A stretch of DNA of 64,000 bases from Arenimonas maotaiensis. Its GTDB lineage: Bacteria > Pseudomonadota > Gammaproteobacteria > Xanthomonadales > Xanthomonadaceae. Location: contig NZ_BMFO01000002.1 of the NCBI RefSeq assembly GCF_014638745.1, forward strand, positions 372,001 through 436,000. The letters run 5' to 3'. Under the pieces are notes generated by a model. It saw nothing but the letters and a program-made list of their open reading frames with translations, ran no database searches and was not told the DNA's origin. The position numbers were made by a program, and so were the translations under genes. Positions 8,529 through 19,780 of this stretch are shown piece after piece; positions within the stretch are counted from its first letter, which is position 1; each line of letters begins with the position of its first letter.

Positions 8529-9482
8529 ATGATTTACGACAGCATCCTCGACACCATCGGCCGTACGCCGATCGTCAAACTCGGCCGCATCGCCCCGGCG
8601 CACGTCCATCTGTACGCCAAGGTCGAATTCTTCAATCCCGGCGGTTCGGTCAAGGACCGTCTGGCGCTCGCCGTCATCCTCGACGCCGAACAGCGCGGTC
8701 TACTCAAGCCCGGCCAGACCGTGGTCGAGGCGACCTCGGGCAACACCGGCGTGGCGTTGGCCATGGTCTGCGCCGCGCGCGGCTATCCGTTCGTGGCGGT
8801 GATGAGCGAGACCTTCTCGATCGAGCGTCGCAAGCTGATCCGCGCCTACGGCGGCAAGGTCATCCTGACGCCGGCCGCCGAGCGCGGCAGCGGCATGGTG
8901 CGCAAGGCGCAGGAGTTGGCGGCCACACACGGCTGGTTCCTGGCGCGGCAGTTTGAGAATCCGGCCAATCCGGCCTACCACCGCAGCACCACCGCCGCCG
9001 AGATCCTGCAGGATTTCGCCGGCAAGCGCCTCGACTATTTCGTCAGCGGCTGGGGCACCGGTGGCACCATGACCGGTGTCGGCGAGATGCTGAAACTGGC
9101 CCGGCCCGACGTCCGCATCGTCACCACTGAACCGGCCGGCGCCTCGCTGTTGGCCGGCAAGGAATGGCAACCGCACAAGATCCAGGGCTGGACGCCGGAT
9201 TTCGTGCCGGCGGTGCTGAACCGCAGCGTGCCGGACGAGGATATTCCGGTCGACGACGTCACCGCCCGCGATACCGCGCGCCGTCTGGCGGCGGAAGAGG
9301 GCGTGTTCGTCGGTATTTCGGCCGGTGCCACCTTGGCCGCCGCGTTGAAAGTGGCGGAATCGGCAGCCGAAGGCTCGGTGATCCTGGCCATGCTGCCGGA
9401 CACCGGCGAACGCTACCTCAGCACCTTCCTGTTCGAAGGCGTCAACGAGGGCTCCGACGACGAGTGGCTGGCGTCGCTCTGA
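8529..9482 (+). CDS. cysK: Cysteine synthase (O-acetylserine sulfhydrylase A type)
   Basis: A 317-residue PLP-dependent enzyme that makes cysteine from O-acetylserine and sulfide. The PLP lysine is K42 in NPGGSVKDRLA, the substrate loop is EATSGNTGVALA, and the phosphate-binding loop is GWGTGGTMTG. The segment RQFENPANPAYH favours CysK over CysM. An open frame extends upstream to 8433 but would include the operator and promoter. ATG 8529 has an AGGA site nine bases before it and gives MIYDSILDTIGRTP, the usual N-terminus. It is divergent from the cysB-like regulator and converges on a TauE-type transporter gene. Confidence 0.93.
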   Translation: MIYDSILDTIGRTPIVKLGRIAPAHVHLYAKVEFFNPGGSVKDRLALAVILDAEQRGLLKPGQTVVEATSGNTGVALAMVCAARGYPFVAVMSETFSIERRKLIRAYGGKVILTPAAERGSGMVRKAQELAATHGWFLARQFENPANPAYHRSTTAAEILQDFAGKRLDYFVSGWGTGGTMTGVGEMLKLARPDVRIVTTEPAGASLLAGKEWQPHKIQGWTPDFVPAVLNRSVPDEDIPVDDVTARDTARRLAAEEGVFVGISAGATLAAALKVAESAAEGSVILAMLPDTGERYLSTFLFEGVNEGSDDEWLASL

Positions 9483-9489
9483 CGCCGGC

Positions 9490-10263
9490 TCAGGCGGCGA
9501 ACAGCAGCCAGGCCTGACGCGCGATCAGCGCCAGCACGATGACCAGGAACACGGCGCGCACGAAGGCCTGGCCTTTGCGGATGGCCAGGTGGCTGCCGAG
9601 GTAGCTGCCGAGCATGTTGCCGACGATCAGCGGCAGGGCCAGGGTCCAGATCACGAAGCCGCTGAACATCAACACCGTCCAGGAGCTCAGATCGGCGGCG
9701 ACGTTGGCGGCCTTGGCCGAGGCCGAGGACTTCAGGAAGTCCAGACCGAGAAAGCTGACGAAGGCGAATACCATCAGCGTGCCGGTGCCCGGGCCGATCA
9801 GGCCGTTGTAGAAGCCGGTCGCGGCGCCGATCGCCAATGCGGCCACGCTCTCGTGCCGAGGATGGAAGCGGCGCTCCTCCTTCAGCCCCAGATCCTTGCG
9901 CAGGGCGGTGTACAGCGCCAGCAGCACGCAGATCGCCAGCACGGTCCACTTCAGCAACTCGGGGTCGATGCGTTTGGCGAACTGCACGCCGACGGCCGAG
10001 GCCGTGAGCGCCGCGGCGCAGGCCGGCAACAGGATGCCGCGTTCGACGCGGACCTTGCGCAGGTAGTTCCAGGCCGCCACCGAGGTGCCCATGATCGAGC
10101 TGGTGCGCTGCGTGCCGATGGCCTGCAGGATGCCGAGACCGGGATGCAGGTTGAGCATGGCCGGGGTCAGCACCAGGCCGCCGCCGCCGACGATGCTGTC
10201 GATCAGGCCGGCGGCGAAGCCGGCGAGGGCGGTCAGCAGCCAGAGGATGGTATCGATTTCCAT
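9490..10263 (-). CDS. TauE/SafE (TSUP) family membrane transporter
   Basis: A 257-residue integral membrane protein of the TSUP family, whose members are implicated in sulfite, sulfoacetate or other organosulfur export. About eight transmembrane segments are visible. The family signatures are in the two half-repeats: the N-terminal GLIDSIVGGGGLVLTPAML and the central GAATGFYNGLIGPGTGTLM. It lies convergent to cysK with a seven-base gap, so a role in sulfur compound traffic is plausible but inferred. It is downstream of typA on the same strand but separated by a terminator. The substrate is unknown. Confidence 0.85.
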   Translation of the reverse strand: MEIDTILWLLTALAGFAAGLIDSIVGGGGLVLTPAMLNLHPGLGILQAIGTQRTSSIMGTSVAAWNYLRKVRVERGILLPACAAALTASAVGVQFAKRIDPELLKWTVLAICVLLALYTALRKDLGLKEERRFHPRHESVAALAIGAATGFYNGLIGPGTGTLMVFAFVSFLGLDFLKSSASAKAANVAADLSSWTVLMFSGFVIWTLALPLIVGNMLGSYLGSHLAIRKGQAFVRAVFLVIVLALIARQAWLLFAA

Positions 10264-10280
10264 GGTCGGTATCCGGGCAA

Positions 10281-10308
10281 GAAAAACCCCGCGGACGCGG
10301 GGTTTCTC
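10281..10308 (-). terminator. Rho-independent terminator of typA
   Basis: AAACCCCGC and GCGGGGTTT pair around a GGAC loop. Read on the minus strand, the stem is followed by a run of five T, directly after the typA stop. It separates typA from the downstream TauE-type gene. Confidence 0.88.
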
Positions 10309-10311
10309 GTG

Positions 10312-12138
10312 TTAAGCGCGGCCGGCGCGCTTGCGCTCGTTCTCGGTCAGGTGCTTCTTGCGCAGGCGGATTTCCTTCGGGGTGACTTCCACCAGCTCGT
10401 CGTCCTCGATGAAGTCCAGCGCCTGCTCCAGCGTGTATTTGATCGCCGGGGTCAACTTGATGGCGTCGTCCTTGCCGGAAGCGCGCATGTTGGTCAGCGG
10501 CTTGGTCTTGATCGCGTTCACGGTCAGGTCGTTGTCCTTGGAATGGATGCCGATCAGCTGGCCTTCGTAGACATTGTCGCCTTCGGCGGCGAACAGCTTG
10601 CCGCGCTCTTCCAGCGGGCCCAGCGCGTAGGCCGGGGTGGCGCCCGGGGCGTTGGCGATCATCACGCCGTTCGGGCGTTTGGCGATGGCGCCTTCGGACT
10701 TCGGGCCGTAATGGTCGAACACGTGGAACAGCAGGCCGGAGCCCTGGGTCAGGGTCTTGAACTCGTTCTGGAAGCCGATCAGGCCACGCGCCGGAATTTC
10801 GTAATCCAGGCGCACGCGGCCCCGGCCGTCGGATTCCATGCTCTTCAGCTGGCCCTTGCGGATGCCGAGTTTCTCCATCACGCCGCCCTGGTGCTGCTCT
10901 TCGATGTCGACCACCAGCTGCTCGATCGGCTCCATCAGCTGGCCGTCGATTTCCTTGATGATCACTTCCGGGCGCGACACCGCCAGCTCGTAGCCTTCAC
11001 GGCGCATGGTTTCGATCAGCACCGACAGATGCAGTTCGCCGCGGCCGGAGACCAGGAACTTGTCGGCGTCGGAGCCTTCCTCGACGCGCAGGGCGACGTT
11101 GTGCACCTTCTCGCGGTCCAGGCGCTCTTTCAGCTGGCGGCTGGTCAGGAACTTGCCGCCGGACAAATCTTTATTGCCGGCGAACGGCGAGTTGTTGACC
11201 TGGAAGGTCATCGAGATGGTCGGTTCGTCGACGGTCAGCGCCGGCAGCGCTTCCGGGAAATCCAGGGCGCACAGGGTGTCGGAAATGGTCAGTTCCTGGA
11301 TGCCCGAAATCGCCACGATGTCGCCGGCCTGCGCCTCTTCGACCTCCAGCCGTTCCAGACCGAGGAAGCCGAGCACCTGCAGCACTTTGCCCTGGCGTTT
11401 CTTGCCTTCGCGGTCGATGATGGTGACCGGCATGTTCTTCTTGACCTTGCCGCGCTGGATGCGGCCGATGCCGATCAGACCGACGTAGCTGTTGTAGTCC
11501 AGCTGGCTGATGCGCATCTGGAACGGGCCTTCGAGGTCGACCTGCGGCGGGCTGACGTGCTTCATGATCGCTTCGTACAGCGGGGTCATGTCGCCGTCGC
11601 GGGTTTCCGGATCCAGGCTGGCGTAGCCGTTCAGCGCCGAGGCGTACACGATCGGGAAGTCCATCTGCTCGGCGGTGGCGCCCAAGCGGTCGAACAGGTC
11701 CCAGACCTGCTCCACCACCCAGTCCGGACGCGCGCCCGGGCGGTCGATCTTGTTGACCACCACGATCGGCTTGAAGCCCATGTCGAACGCCTTCTGGGTC
11801 ACGAAGCGGGTCTGCGGCATCGGTCCGTCCATGGCGTCGACCAGGATCAGCACCGAGTCGACCATCGACAGTACGCGCTCGACTTCGCCGCCGAAGTCGG
11901 CGTGGCCCGGGGTGTCGACGATGTTGATGCGGTTGCCGTTCCAGTTGATGGCGGTGTTCTTGGCCAGGATGGTGATGCCGCGCTCCTTTTCCTGGTCGTT
12001 GCTGTCCATCACGCGCTCGGCGATCTGGGCGCGTTCGCCGAAGGTGCCGGATTGCTTCAGCAGTTGGTCGACCAGGGTGGTCTTGCCGTGGTCGACGTGG
12101 GCCACGATCGCGATGTTGCGGAGGTTTTCGATGGACAT
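10312..12138 (-). CDS. typA: Ribosome-associated GTPase TypA/BipA
   Basis: TypA/BipA, 608 residues, a translational GTPase related to EF-G that assists ribosome assembly and stress or low-temperature growth. The G1 motif is in [13 protein letters not shown] near residue 15; other G motifs include [20 protein letters not shown] and [15 protein letters not shown]. The C-terminal half contains [20 protein letters not shown] and the TypA-specific domain. An in-frame ATG at 12189 would add 17 residues, but a TATAAT box overlaps it. ATG 12138 gives the usual [12 protein letters not shown] start, so I prefer it although no good ribosome-binding site is seen. Confidence 0.95.
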   Translation of the reverse strand: MSIENLRNIAIVAHVDHGKTTLVDQLLKQSGTFGERAQIAERVMDSNDQEKERGITILAKNTAINWNGNRINIVDTPGHADFGGEVERVLSMVDSVLILVDAMDGPMPQTRFVTQKAFDMGFKPIVVVNKIDRPGARPDWVVEQVWDLFDRLGATAEQMDFPIVYASALNGYASLDPETRDGDMTPLYEAIMKHVSPPQVDLEGPFQMRISQLDYNSYVGLIGIGRIQRGKVKKNMPVTIIDREGKKRQGKVLQVLGFLGLERLEVEEAQAGDIVAISGIQELTISDTLCALDFPEALPALTVDEPTISMTFQVNNSPFAGNKDLSGGKFLTSRQLKERLDREKVHNVALRVEEGSDADKFLVSGRGELHLSVLIETMRREGYELAVSRPEVIIKEIDGQLMEPIEQLVVDIEEQHQGGVMEKLGIRKGQLKSMESDGRGRVRLDYEIPARGLIGFQNEFKTLTQGSGLLFHVFDHYGPKSEGAIAKRPNGVMIANAPGATPAYALGPLEERGKLFAAEGDNVYEGQLIGIHSKDNDLTVNAIKTKPLTNMRASGKDDAIKLTPAIKYTLEQALDFIEDDELVEVTPKEIRLRKKHLTENERKRAGRA

Positions 12139-12187
12139 AGGGAGGCTGCCTGAACCGGCATGATTATCGTAGGGAGATGAGCCGGAC

Positions 12188-12217
12188 ATTATACTCCGTC
12201 AGGGCCTGTTAAGTCGA
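12188..12217 (-). promoter_or_regulatory. Candidate promoter of typA
   Basis: On the minus strand, TCGACT (plus 12212-12217, four of six) is followed after 18 bases by a perfect TATAAT (plus 12188-12193). The predicted start would be near 12180, about 40 bases before the chosen typA ATG. Confidence 0.55.
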
Positions 12218-12264
12218 TTTATGGCATCCTATTCAACCCGTATTCACCCACCCCGGAGCCATCC

Positions 12265-12771
<507 letters not shown>

Positions 12772-12793
12772 GCCGGCAAGTGCGGTAAGGCAA

Positions 12794-12824
12794 CGAAAAA
12801 CGGGCGCTTCGGCGCCCTTTTTTC
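12794..12824. terminator. Bidirectional terminator between ppiB and the M48 operon
   Basis: GGGCGC and GCGCCC pair around a TTCG tetraloop. A run of five A precedes the stem and a run of six T follows it, so it can serve ppiB on the plus strand and the convergent lipoprotein gene on the minus strand. Confidence 0.9.
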
Positions 12825-12842
12825 GTCATCGGCTCCGCCGGC

Positions 12843-13433
12843 TCACTTGACGTGGCGCAGGCCATCCAGCATGCGCGCCACAGCACCGGCGTCGCGCGGC
12901 GCGTAGTATTCGGCCGGCGCTTTCCAGTACAGCACGTCGAGTTTGCCGCCGCGCTCCACGGCGGCCACGCTGCCCAGGTAAATCAGCCCTTCCGGGCTGG
13001 TTTGGCGCAGTTCGAAGCGGATGCCGGGCGTGCCGCCGAAGTCGTGCGGGCGGAAGTTCTCGTCCGAGACCTGCGCCCAGCCCTGTCCGCGGATGGCGTC
13101 CAGAATCACGTCGCGCAGCTCGTCCGGGCGCATGCCCGGCCGGAACCAGGGCCCGTTCGGGTTCGACTTGCGCTCGCGGCCGAGCTGGAACACGTGTTCG
13201 CCGGGTTTGATGTCGTTATAGACGCTCAGGCTGTTCAGGCCCGGGCCGTCGATGGTCCACAGTTCCTGGCGCGGGGATTTGATGCGCGCCCAGGCCAGGT
13301 CCGAGTCCAGACGCATGTCGAACACCTCGGCCGTGCTGCCGGCCTGCTGCAGGCGGCCGCCGGGGCTGGCGCAGGCGCCCAGCAGCGCCATGGCGAAGAG
13401 AAGAACGGCGGATTTGGGGCGGAACGGGTTCAC
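12843..13433 (-). CDS. Predicted outer-membrane or periplasmic lipoprotein of unknown function
   Basis: A 196-residue protein with a signal peptide and a lipobox LLGAC; the lipidated cysteine would be Cys21. The mature part has no motif I recognise. Segments such as GEHVFQLGRERKSNPNGPWF and DFGGTPGIRFELRQTSPEGL suggest a compact beta-rich fold. It starts with GTG 13433 inside a GTGA overlap with the stop of the M48 protease gene upstream, so it is almost certainly translated with it. It is the last gene of a three-gene operon of exported proteins. A cell-envelope role is inferred only from export and context. Confidence 0.8.
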   Translation of the reverse strand: MNPFRPKSAVLLFAMALLGACASPGGRLQQAGSTAEVFDMRLDSDLAWARIKSPRQELWTIDGPGLNSLSVYNDIKPGEHVFQLGRERKSNPNGPWFRPGMRPDELRDVILDAIRGQGWAQVSDENFRPHDFGGTPGIRFELRQTSPEGLIYLGSVAAVERGGKLDVLYWKAPAEYYAPRDAGAVARMLDGLRHVK

Positions 13434-14590
13434 GGGCGGTTCTCCAGGGATTGGATGTCTTTTTCGATGAACAGCCGGTCTTTGGCGGTCGGCTCGCGTT
13501 CAAGATAGCGGCGCAGGTGCGTGGCGGCCTCGGCGGCTTGCCCGCGACGTTTCAACACCAGGCCGTATTCGCGCCAGGCGCCGGCCGGCGTTTCCGCGCG
13601 GCCGACAGCGCTGGCGTACAGCGCATCGGCGCGCTCCCGGTCGTCGTTACGGTTGCGGCGGCGCAGGGCCTCGGCCAGATAGAATTCGTAGGTTCCCAAC
13701 AGTTCCGGCGCCGCGGCGCGCTTCAGATCCTCGATCATCTGGATGCTGGTGGCGAACGTGCGTTTGCCGAGCTCGGCGTCCAGCCATGCCGCCAGATGCG
13801 GTCTGACCGCCGCGGCGTAGCGCGCCTGATGGCGTTCGTAGTCGCCGGGCGGAACGCGTGCGGCGGCGGCGCGCATGTCTTCCAGGCGCTCCGAGGTCTT
13901 CGGGTGGCTGGCGAACACCGGGTCGTGGCGGCGGCGCGGATCGGCGGTTTCCTCGCGCAGCATCCGTTCCCAGACGCGCACGCCGGCCTGCGGGTCGTAG
14001 CCGTGCCCGGTCACCAGATGGAAACCGATCTCGTCGGATTCGCGTTCGTTTTCGCGCGAGAACTGCATGACGTTGGCCAGTCCCACCATCTGCGCGATGC
14101 CGCCGGCCAAACCGACGCCGCCGGCCCAGGTCAGCACGCCGAAGGTGGCCAGGAAGGCCGAGGTACGTTTGGCTTTTTCCCAGCTCTGCAAACTATGGCG
14201 CTGCCGGAAGTGGGCGAATTCATGGCCCAGCACCAGCGCCAGTTCGGATTCGTCCTGCATGCGCAGCAAGGCGCCGGTGAACACCAGCACCGCGCCGTTG
14301 GGCGCCATCGAGGCGTTGAACACCGGCACGTCGATGATATACAGGCGCATGTCCGGGCAGTAGTCGCCGACCACGTCGCACAGTACGCCGCGCACGTAAG
14401 CGTTCAGCGCCGGATCGCGCACCACATAGGGCGAGGCCTGGATGTCCTTCTCGGCCTGGTCCATGCCGTACCACAGTTCGGCTTCGGTGCTGCCCGACGC
14501 CGGCTTCTCTCCGGCGCGCAGGGCATCGGCCGCCGCCGCGCCGGCGGTGGACAGGCTCAGCGCCAGCAGCAGGGCCGCACGCAGGCTCAC
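13430..14590 (-). CDS. M48-family periplasmic metalloprotease with C-terminal TPR-like helices
   Basis: A 386-residue zinc metalloprotease of family M48 (BepA/LoiP/HtpX relatives). A signal peptide covers about residues 1-21. The zinc motif is H123-E-F-A-H127, followed by ENERESDEIGFHLVTGHGYD, which supplies the third ligand glutamate. From about residue 290 the sequence is helical and repeats like TPR units, as in BepA. Such proteases act in outer-membrane protein quality control; that is family knowledge. It starts with GTG 14590 in a GTGA overlap with the gene before it and ends in a GTGA overlap with the next gene. Confidence 0.88.
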   Translation of the reverse strand: MSLRAALLLALSLSTAGAAAADALRAGEKPASGSTEAELWYGMDQAEKDIQASPYVVRDPALNAYVRGVLCDVVGDYCPDMRLYIIDVPVFNASMAPNGAVLVFTGALLRMQDESELALVLGHEFAHFRQRHSLQSWEKAKRTSAFLATFGVLTWAGGVGLAGGIAQMVGLANVMQFSRENERESDEIGFHLVTGHGYDPQAGVRVWERMLREETADPRRRHDPVFASHPKTSERLEDMRAAAARVPPGDYERHQARYAAAVRPHLAAWLDAELGKRTFATSIQMIEDLKRAAAPELLGTYEFYLAEALRRRNRNDDRERADALYASAVGRAETPAGAWREYGLVLKRRGQAAEAATHLRRYLEREPTAKDRLFIEKDIQSLENRP

Positions 14591-15348
14591 AGCGGAAAGC
14601 TTTTCAGCAGGTCGTCGACCACCAGATCGGCGCCTTCGGCGCTGCGCAGGTCGCCGGATTGCTTGACCATCACGTTATGCCAGACCACTTGCCCGGTGCG
14701 CAGGTCGACCAAGGCCGCGACGCCGACCTGCATACCGCCGCCGATGTCGATGTAGGAGCCCATCGCCAGCCCGGCGACCAGGGTGAAGGCGCGCAGGGCG
14801 CTGCGGCCGCCGCTTGCGTAGCTGTCGCGCACATACGTGAACAGCGCGTAATCGGCGCCGGTGGCCTGCCGGATTTCCGCCACGCCGGGCCCCAGGCTCC
14901 AGTCGAGCAGCGGCTTGCCGGTCTTGGCGTCTTTCTTGGTGGCCAATACGCTGCCCGGGTTGGAGTATTGCGCGATGCTCAGCGCCACCACCTGGTTCAG
15001 GCGCAGCACCTGGCCCAGGCGCGAGGACGGTTCGAGTGCGTCGGGAATGTCGAAATCCGGTGTCCGGCTGCCGTTGCGGGCCGTAATCAGGCGGCCGACC
15101 GCCGCCGGATAATGCCGGCGGGCGGCATCCGACCAGTCCTTGCGCGGTTCCTGCAGGCCGCCGGCGGTGACCAAGCTGAGTTCGATGTCCGGTTCGACCA
15201 ACACGATGCTGCCTTCGATGCGGACGTTCTCACCGGTTTCGGTGACCGCGGTCTTGGCGCGGGTCGCGGCCGCCGCCGGCGCTGCCAAGCCGATGGCGAG
15301 AATCAGCAACAGGCCACGCAGGTGCTTGGCGTTCAGTTCGGTTTTCAT
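14587..15348 (-). CDS. Exported protein of unknown function upstream of the M48 protease
   Basis: A 253-residue protein with a clear signal peptide ending near residue 27 (GLAAPAAAATRAK). I do not recognise the family. The mature sequence contains VRIEGSIVLVEPDIELSLVT, a region on ranges of expressed activity GADYALFTYVRDSYASGGRS, and a glycine-rich AMGSYIDIGGGMQVGVAALVD-like stretch. I chose ATG 15348 because a CGGGGA site lies about seven bases before it. An adjacent ATG at 15351 is equally possible, and an open frame to 15453 has no support. It is the first gene of the coupled three-gene operon. Confidence 0.75.
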   Translation of the reverse strand: MKTELNAKHLRGLLLILAIGLAAPAAAATRAKTAVTETGENVRIEGSIVLVEPDIELSLVTAGGLQEPRKDWSDAARRHYPAAVGRLITARNGSRTPDFDIPDALEPSSRLGQVLRLNQVVALSIAQYSNPGSVLATKKDAKTGKPLLDWSLGPGVAEIRQATGADYALFTYVRDSYASGGRSALRAFTLVAGLAMGSYIDIGGGMQVGVAALVDLRTGQVVWHNVMVKQSGDLRSAEGADLVVDDLLKSFPL

Positions 15349-15403
15349 CATGATTCCCCGGTCGTCCCGCCCGTGCGGCGGGTTGCCGCCATGGACGGCA
15401 TGG

Positions 15404-15409
15404 TATGAT
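15404..15409 (+). promoter_or_regulatory. Candidate -10 box for the aminotransferase gene
   Basis: TATGAT (five of six) lies 36 bases before the ATG at 15445. No good -35 at 16-18 bases is seen; TTGCCG lies 15 bases upstream. The region also holds a CCCGCC-N5-GGCGGG hairpin at 15366-15382. Confidence 0.35.
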
Positions 15410-15444
15410 ATTGCACCTTTTGCCTGCACGATGGAAGACACGCA

Positions 15445-16644
15445 ATGCCGCAATTAGCCCAACGCATCGGCCGCGCCAAACCTTCCGCCATCATGGCCGT
15501 GGCCGAAAAGGCCAAAGCCCTCAAGGCGGCGGGACGCGACATCATCAGCTTCTCCATCGGCGTGCCCAATTTCCTGCCCGGCCCGCACGTATACGCCGCC
15601 GCCGCCGAGGCCCTGAGCAAGGACTCCGGTCAATACGGCGTCAACCGCGGCGCCGACGCCCTGCTGGACGCCTTCCTGGCGCACATCGCGCGCGCCGGCC
15701 TGACCGGCTACACCCGCGCCCATGTCGCCACCGGCATCGGCGCCAAGCATATGCTGTACAACCTGGCTGAAGCCCTGCTCGATGAAGGCGACACCATCGC
15801 CTTCGCGGTGCCGTACTGGACCACCTACCAGGACATCGCCGACATCGTCAACGCCAAGACCCTGCATCTGCACTGTCCGGCCAGCCAGAACTACAAGATC
15901 ACACCGGCCCAGCTCGATGCCGCCCTGCAACAGAAGCCGAAGGTGTTCCTGTTCAACAACCCGAACAACCCGACCGGCATGGTCTACAGCAAGGACGAGA
16001 TCGCCGCGCTGGCCGATGTGCTGGTGAAGTATCCGGACACCTGGGTGATCAGCGACGACATCTATCACCGCATGGTGTTCGACGGTCTCGGCTACCACAA
16101 CTTCGTGAGCGCCCGCCCCGAGCTGCGCGACCGCGTCATCTTCGTCGACTCGCTGTCCAAGACCTACGGCATGCCAGGCTGGCGCGTCGGCTTCATCGCC
16201 GGTCCGGAATCCGTGGCCAAGGCCGTCGCCACGCTGAACTCCAACCACATCACCAACATCCCGGAAGTGGTCACCGCCGCCGCCATCGCCGCGCTGAGCG
16301 GCCCGCAGGACGTGCCGGACCAGAAGAACCGCGAATTCGAAGCCAAGCGCGACGTGGTGATGGCCGCGATGGCCGCCATCCCCGGCGTGGTCTGTCCGCG
16401 TCCGCAGGGCGCGTTCTACGTGTTCCCGGACATCTCCTGCGCGTTCGGAAAGAAGCACGGCGACACCGTGATCGGCAACGACGTCGAGTTCTGCAATGTG
16501 CTGCTGGAAGCCAAGGGCGTGGCCTGCGTGCCGGGCTCCGCGTTCGGCGCGCCGAATTCGCTGCGCATCTCCTACACCTGCCCGAGCGCGCAATTGCCGG
16601 AAGGCCTGAAGCGCATCCAGGAATTTTTCGCTGAATTAACCTGA
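15445..16644 (+). CDS. PLP-dependent class I aminotransferase (aspartate aminotransferase type)
   Basis: A 399-residue fold-type I aminotransferase. The PLP lysine is K239 in [17 protein letters not shown]. Other class I motifs are [29 protein letters not shown] and the C-terminal arginine region [11 protein letters not shown]. The pattern fits the aspartate aminotransferase Ib subgroup, interconverting aspartate and oxaloacetate. The neighbour 17 bases downstream is mdh, which also handles oxaloacetate, so a shared C4-metabolism unit is likely. Exact substrate preference cannot be fixed from sequence. Confidence 0.88.
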   Translation: MPQLAQRIGRAKPSAIMAVAEKAKALKAAGRDIISFSIGVPNFLPGPHVYAAAAEALSKDSGQYGVNRGADALLDAFLAHIARAGLTGYTRAHVATGIGAKHMLYNLAEALLDEGDTIAFAVPYWTTYQDIADIVNAKTLHLHCPASQNYKITPAQLDAALQQKPKVFLFNNPNNPTGMVYSKDEIAALADVLVKYPDTWVISDDIYHRMVFDGLGYHNFVSARPELRDRVIFVDSLSKTYGMPGWRVGFIAGPESVAKAVATLNSNHITNIPEVVTAAAIAALSGPQDVPDQKNREFEAKRDVVMAAMAAIPGVVCPRPQGAFYVFPDISCAFGKKHGDTVIGNDVEFCNVLLEAKGVACVPGSAFGAPNSLRISYTCPSAQLPEGLKRIQEFFAELT

Positions 16645-16661
16645 ACCCCGGAGTGAATCCC

Positions 16662-17648
<987 letters not shown>

Positions 17649-17656
17649 GCCGAACG

Positions 17657-17675
17657 GGGCGGGCATTGCCCGCCC
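17657..17675 (+). terminator. Hairpin after mdh, possible weak terminator
   Basis: GGGCGGGC and GCCCGCCC form an eight-base stem with an ATT loop, followed by TTCGTTT rather than a pure T-run. It may partly separate mdh from prpB, which starts 44 bases further on. Confidence 0.55.
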
Positions 17676-17718
17676 TTCGTTTATGGGCCGATGGCCCGCA
17701 CAACCGGGAACACCAAAG

Positions 17719-18594
17719 ATGATTTCAGCCGGCACCCGATTCCGCGCCGCCCTTTCCGAAGAAACGCCGTTGCAGGTGATGGGCGCCATCACCGCCTATG
17801 CCGGGTTGATGGCCAAACGCACCGGCTACAAGGCCCTGTACCTGTCCGGCGGCGGCGTGGCCGCCAACTCGCTGGGTATCCCCGATCTCGGCATCAGCAC
17901 CATGGAAGACGTGCTGACCGACGCCCGCCGCATCGTCGACGCCACCGGCATGCCGCTGCTGGTCGACATCGACACCGGCTGGGGCGGCGCGTTCAACATC
18001 GGCCGCACCATCCGCAATTTCGAGCGCATCGGCGTGGCCGCCGTGCATATGGAAGACCAGGTCGGCCAGAAGCGCTGCGGCCACCGGCCGGGCAAGGAGG
18101 TGGTGTCCAAAGACGAAATGGTCGACCGGGTCAAGGCCGCGGTCGACGCGCGCAGCGACGCCGATTTCGTGATCATGGCGCGCACCGACGCGGCCGCGGT
18201 CGAAGGTCTCGATGCCGCCATCGAGCGTGCGGTGGCCTATGTCGAGGCCGGCGCCGACATGATCTTCCCAGAAGCGATGAAGACCTTGGACGACTACCGC
18301 AAGTTCAAATCCGCGGTGAAGGTGCCGATCCTGGCCAACCTGACCGAATTCGGCAGCACGCCGTTCTTCACCACCGACGAGCTGCGCGACGCCGGCGTGG
18401 ACATCGCCCTGTACTGCTGCGGCGCCTACCGCGCGATGAACAAGGCGGCGCTCAACTTCTACGAGACCGTCCGCCGCGAAGGCACCCAGAAGAACCTCAT
18501 TGACACGCTGCAGACGCGTGCCGAGCTGTACGATTTCCTCGATTACCACCGCTACGAAGACAAACTCGACGCGTTATTCGCCGACAAGAAATAA
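17719..18594 (+). CDS. prpB: 2-methylisocitrate lyase
   Basis: A 291-residue member of the isocitrate lyase/PEP mutase superfamily. PrpB splits 2-methylisocitrate into succinate and pyruvate, the last step of the methylcitrate cycle for propionyl-CoA. The catalytic cysteine is C120 in [14 protein letters not shown]; metal-binding blocks include [14 protein letters not shown] and [13 protein letters not shown] 17719 gives [12 protein letters not shown], typical for the family; upstream extension in frame overlaps mdh. It is followed after nine bases by prpC. Confidence 0.95.
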   Translation: MISAGTRFRAALSEETPLQVMGAITAYAGLMAKRTGYKALYLSGGGVAANSLGIPDLGISTMEDVLTDARRIVDATGMPLLVDIDTGWGGAFNIGRTIRNFERIGVAAVHMEDQVGQKRCGHRPGKEVVSKDEMVDRVKAAVDARSDADFVIMARTDAAAVEGLDAAIERAVAYVEAGADMIFPEAMKTLDDYRKFKSAVKVPILANLTEFGSTPFFTTDELRDAGVDIALYCCGAYRAMNKAALNFYETVRREGTQKNLIDTLQTRAELYDFLDYHRYEDKLDALFADKK

Positions 18595-18603
18595 GGAACC
18601 GAC

Positions 18604-19749
18604 ATGAGCGAACAAGTCCTCCCGAAAGCCAAGAAATCCGTGGCGCTGAGCGGCACCGCCGCCGGCAATACCGCCCTGTGCACCGTCGGCCGCAGCGGCA
18701 ACGACCTGCATTACCGCGGCTACGACATCCACGATCTGGCCACCCAGTCCTCGTTCGAGGAAGTCGCGCACCTGCTGGTGCACGGCACCCTGCCGGCCGC
18801 CTCGCAACTGGCCGCCTACCGCGCCAAGCTGAAACGCCTGCGCGGCCTGCCGGCCATCGTCGCCGAAGCGCTGGAACTGGTGCCGGCCAACGCGCACCCG
18901 ATGGACGTGCTGCGCACCGGCTGCTCGGTGCTGGGCACCGTGCTGCCGGAACGCGAAGGCCACCCGGCCAACGAAGCGCGCGACATCGCCGATAAGCTGA
19001 TCGCCAGCTTCGGCTCGATGCTGCTGTACTGGTGGCACTTCACCCGCAACGGCCGCCGCATCGATGTCGAAACCGACGACGAGACCACCGCCGGCCACTT
19101 CCTGCACCTGCTGCACGGCGAGCCGCCGAGTAAATCGCATGCGCGCGCGCTGGACCAATCGTTGGTGCTGTATGCCGAGCATGAGTTCAACGCCTCGACC
19201 TTCACCGCGCGCGTCATCGCCGGCACCGGCTCCGACCTGCATTCCTGCATCACCGGCGCCATCGGCGCGCTGCGCGGGCCCAAGCACGGCGGCGCCAACG
19301 AAGTGGCGATGGACATCATCAGCCGCTACGGTTCCGCCGACGCCGCGGAAGCCGACATCCGCGCGCGCATGGAGCGCAAGGAGATCATCATCGGCTTCGG
19401 CCACCCGGTGTACACCATCGGCGATCCGCGCAATCCGATCATCAAGGAGATCTCGCGCAAACTCTGCGCCGAGGGCGGCAACCGGACGCTGTTCGACGTG
19501 TCCGAGCGCATCGAGAACCTGATGATGGACACCAAGAAGATGTTCCCGAATCTCGACTGGTACAGCGCCTCGGCCTACCACATGATGGGCATCCCGACCC
19601 CGATGTTCACCCCGCTGTTCGTGATCGCGCGCACCACCGGTTGGAGCGCGCACGTCATCGAACAGCGCGAGGACGGCAAGATCATCCGCCCGAGCGCCAA
19701 CTACACCGGCCCGGAAGACCGCGAATACGTGCCACTGAACCAACGCTGA
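18604..19749 (+). CDS. prpC: 2-methylcitrate synthase
   Basis: A 381-residue citrate synthase-like enzyme that condenses propionyl-CoA with oxaloacetate. The N-terminus [20 protein letters not shown] is typical of PrpC. Active-site blocks are [14 protein letters not shown] and [17 protein letters not shown]. It follows prpB closely and precedes acnD by 31 bases, so the cluster order is prpB-prpC-acnD-prpF. The short length and N-terminus separate it from housekeeping GltA. Confidence 0.94.
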   Translation: MSEQVLPKAKKSVALSGTAAGNTALCTVGRSGNDLHYRGYDIHDLATQSSFEEVAHLLVHGTLPAASQLAAYRAKLKRLRGLPAIVAEALELVPANAHPMDVLRTGCSVLGTVLPEREGHPANEARDIADKLIASFGSMLLYWWHFTRNGRRIDVETDDETTAGHFLHLLHGEPPSKSHARALDQSLVLYAEHEFNASTFTARVIAGTGSDLHSCITGAIGALRGPKHGGANEVAMDIISRYGSADAAEADIRARMERKEIIIGFGHPVYTIGDPRNPIIKEISRKLCAEGGNRTLFDVSERIENLMMDTKKMFPNLDWYSASAYHMMGIPTPMFTPLFVIARTTGWSAHVIEQREDGKIIRPSANYTGPEDREYVPLNQR

Positions 19750-19780
19750 GCCGCGCGCCGGCCGCAACCGACAGACGACG

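Noticed and set aside
9589-12153. Very long open frame on the plus strand opposite typA
   Set aside because: It is the complement of a highly conserved GTPase gene in GC-rich DNA; its low-complexity composition (rich in His, Gln, Ala, Asp, Arg) has no motif.
12139-12189. Upstream ATG at 12189 as typA start with an apparent GGAG site
   Set aside because: The ATG overlaps a perfect TATAAT box and the added residues do not match the usual TypA N-terminus.
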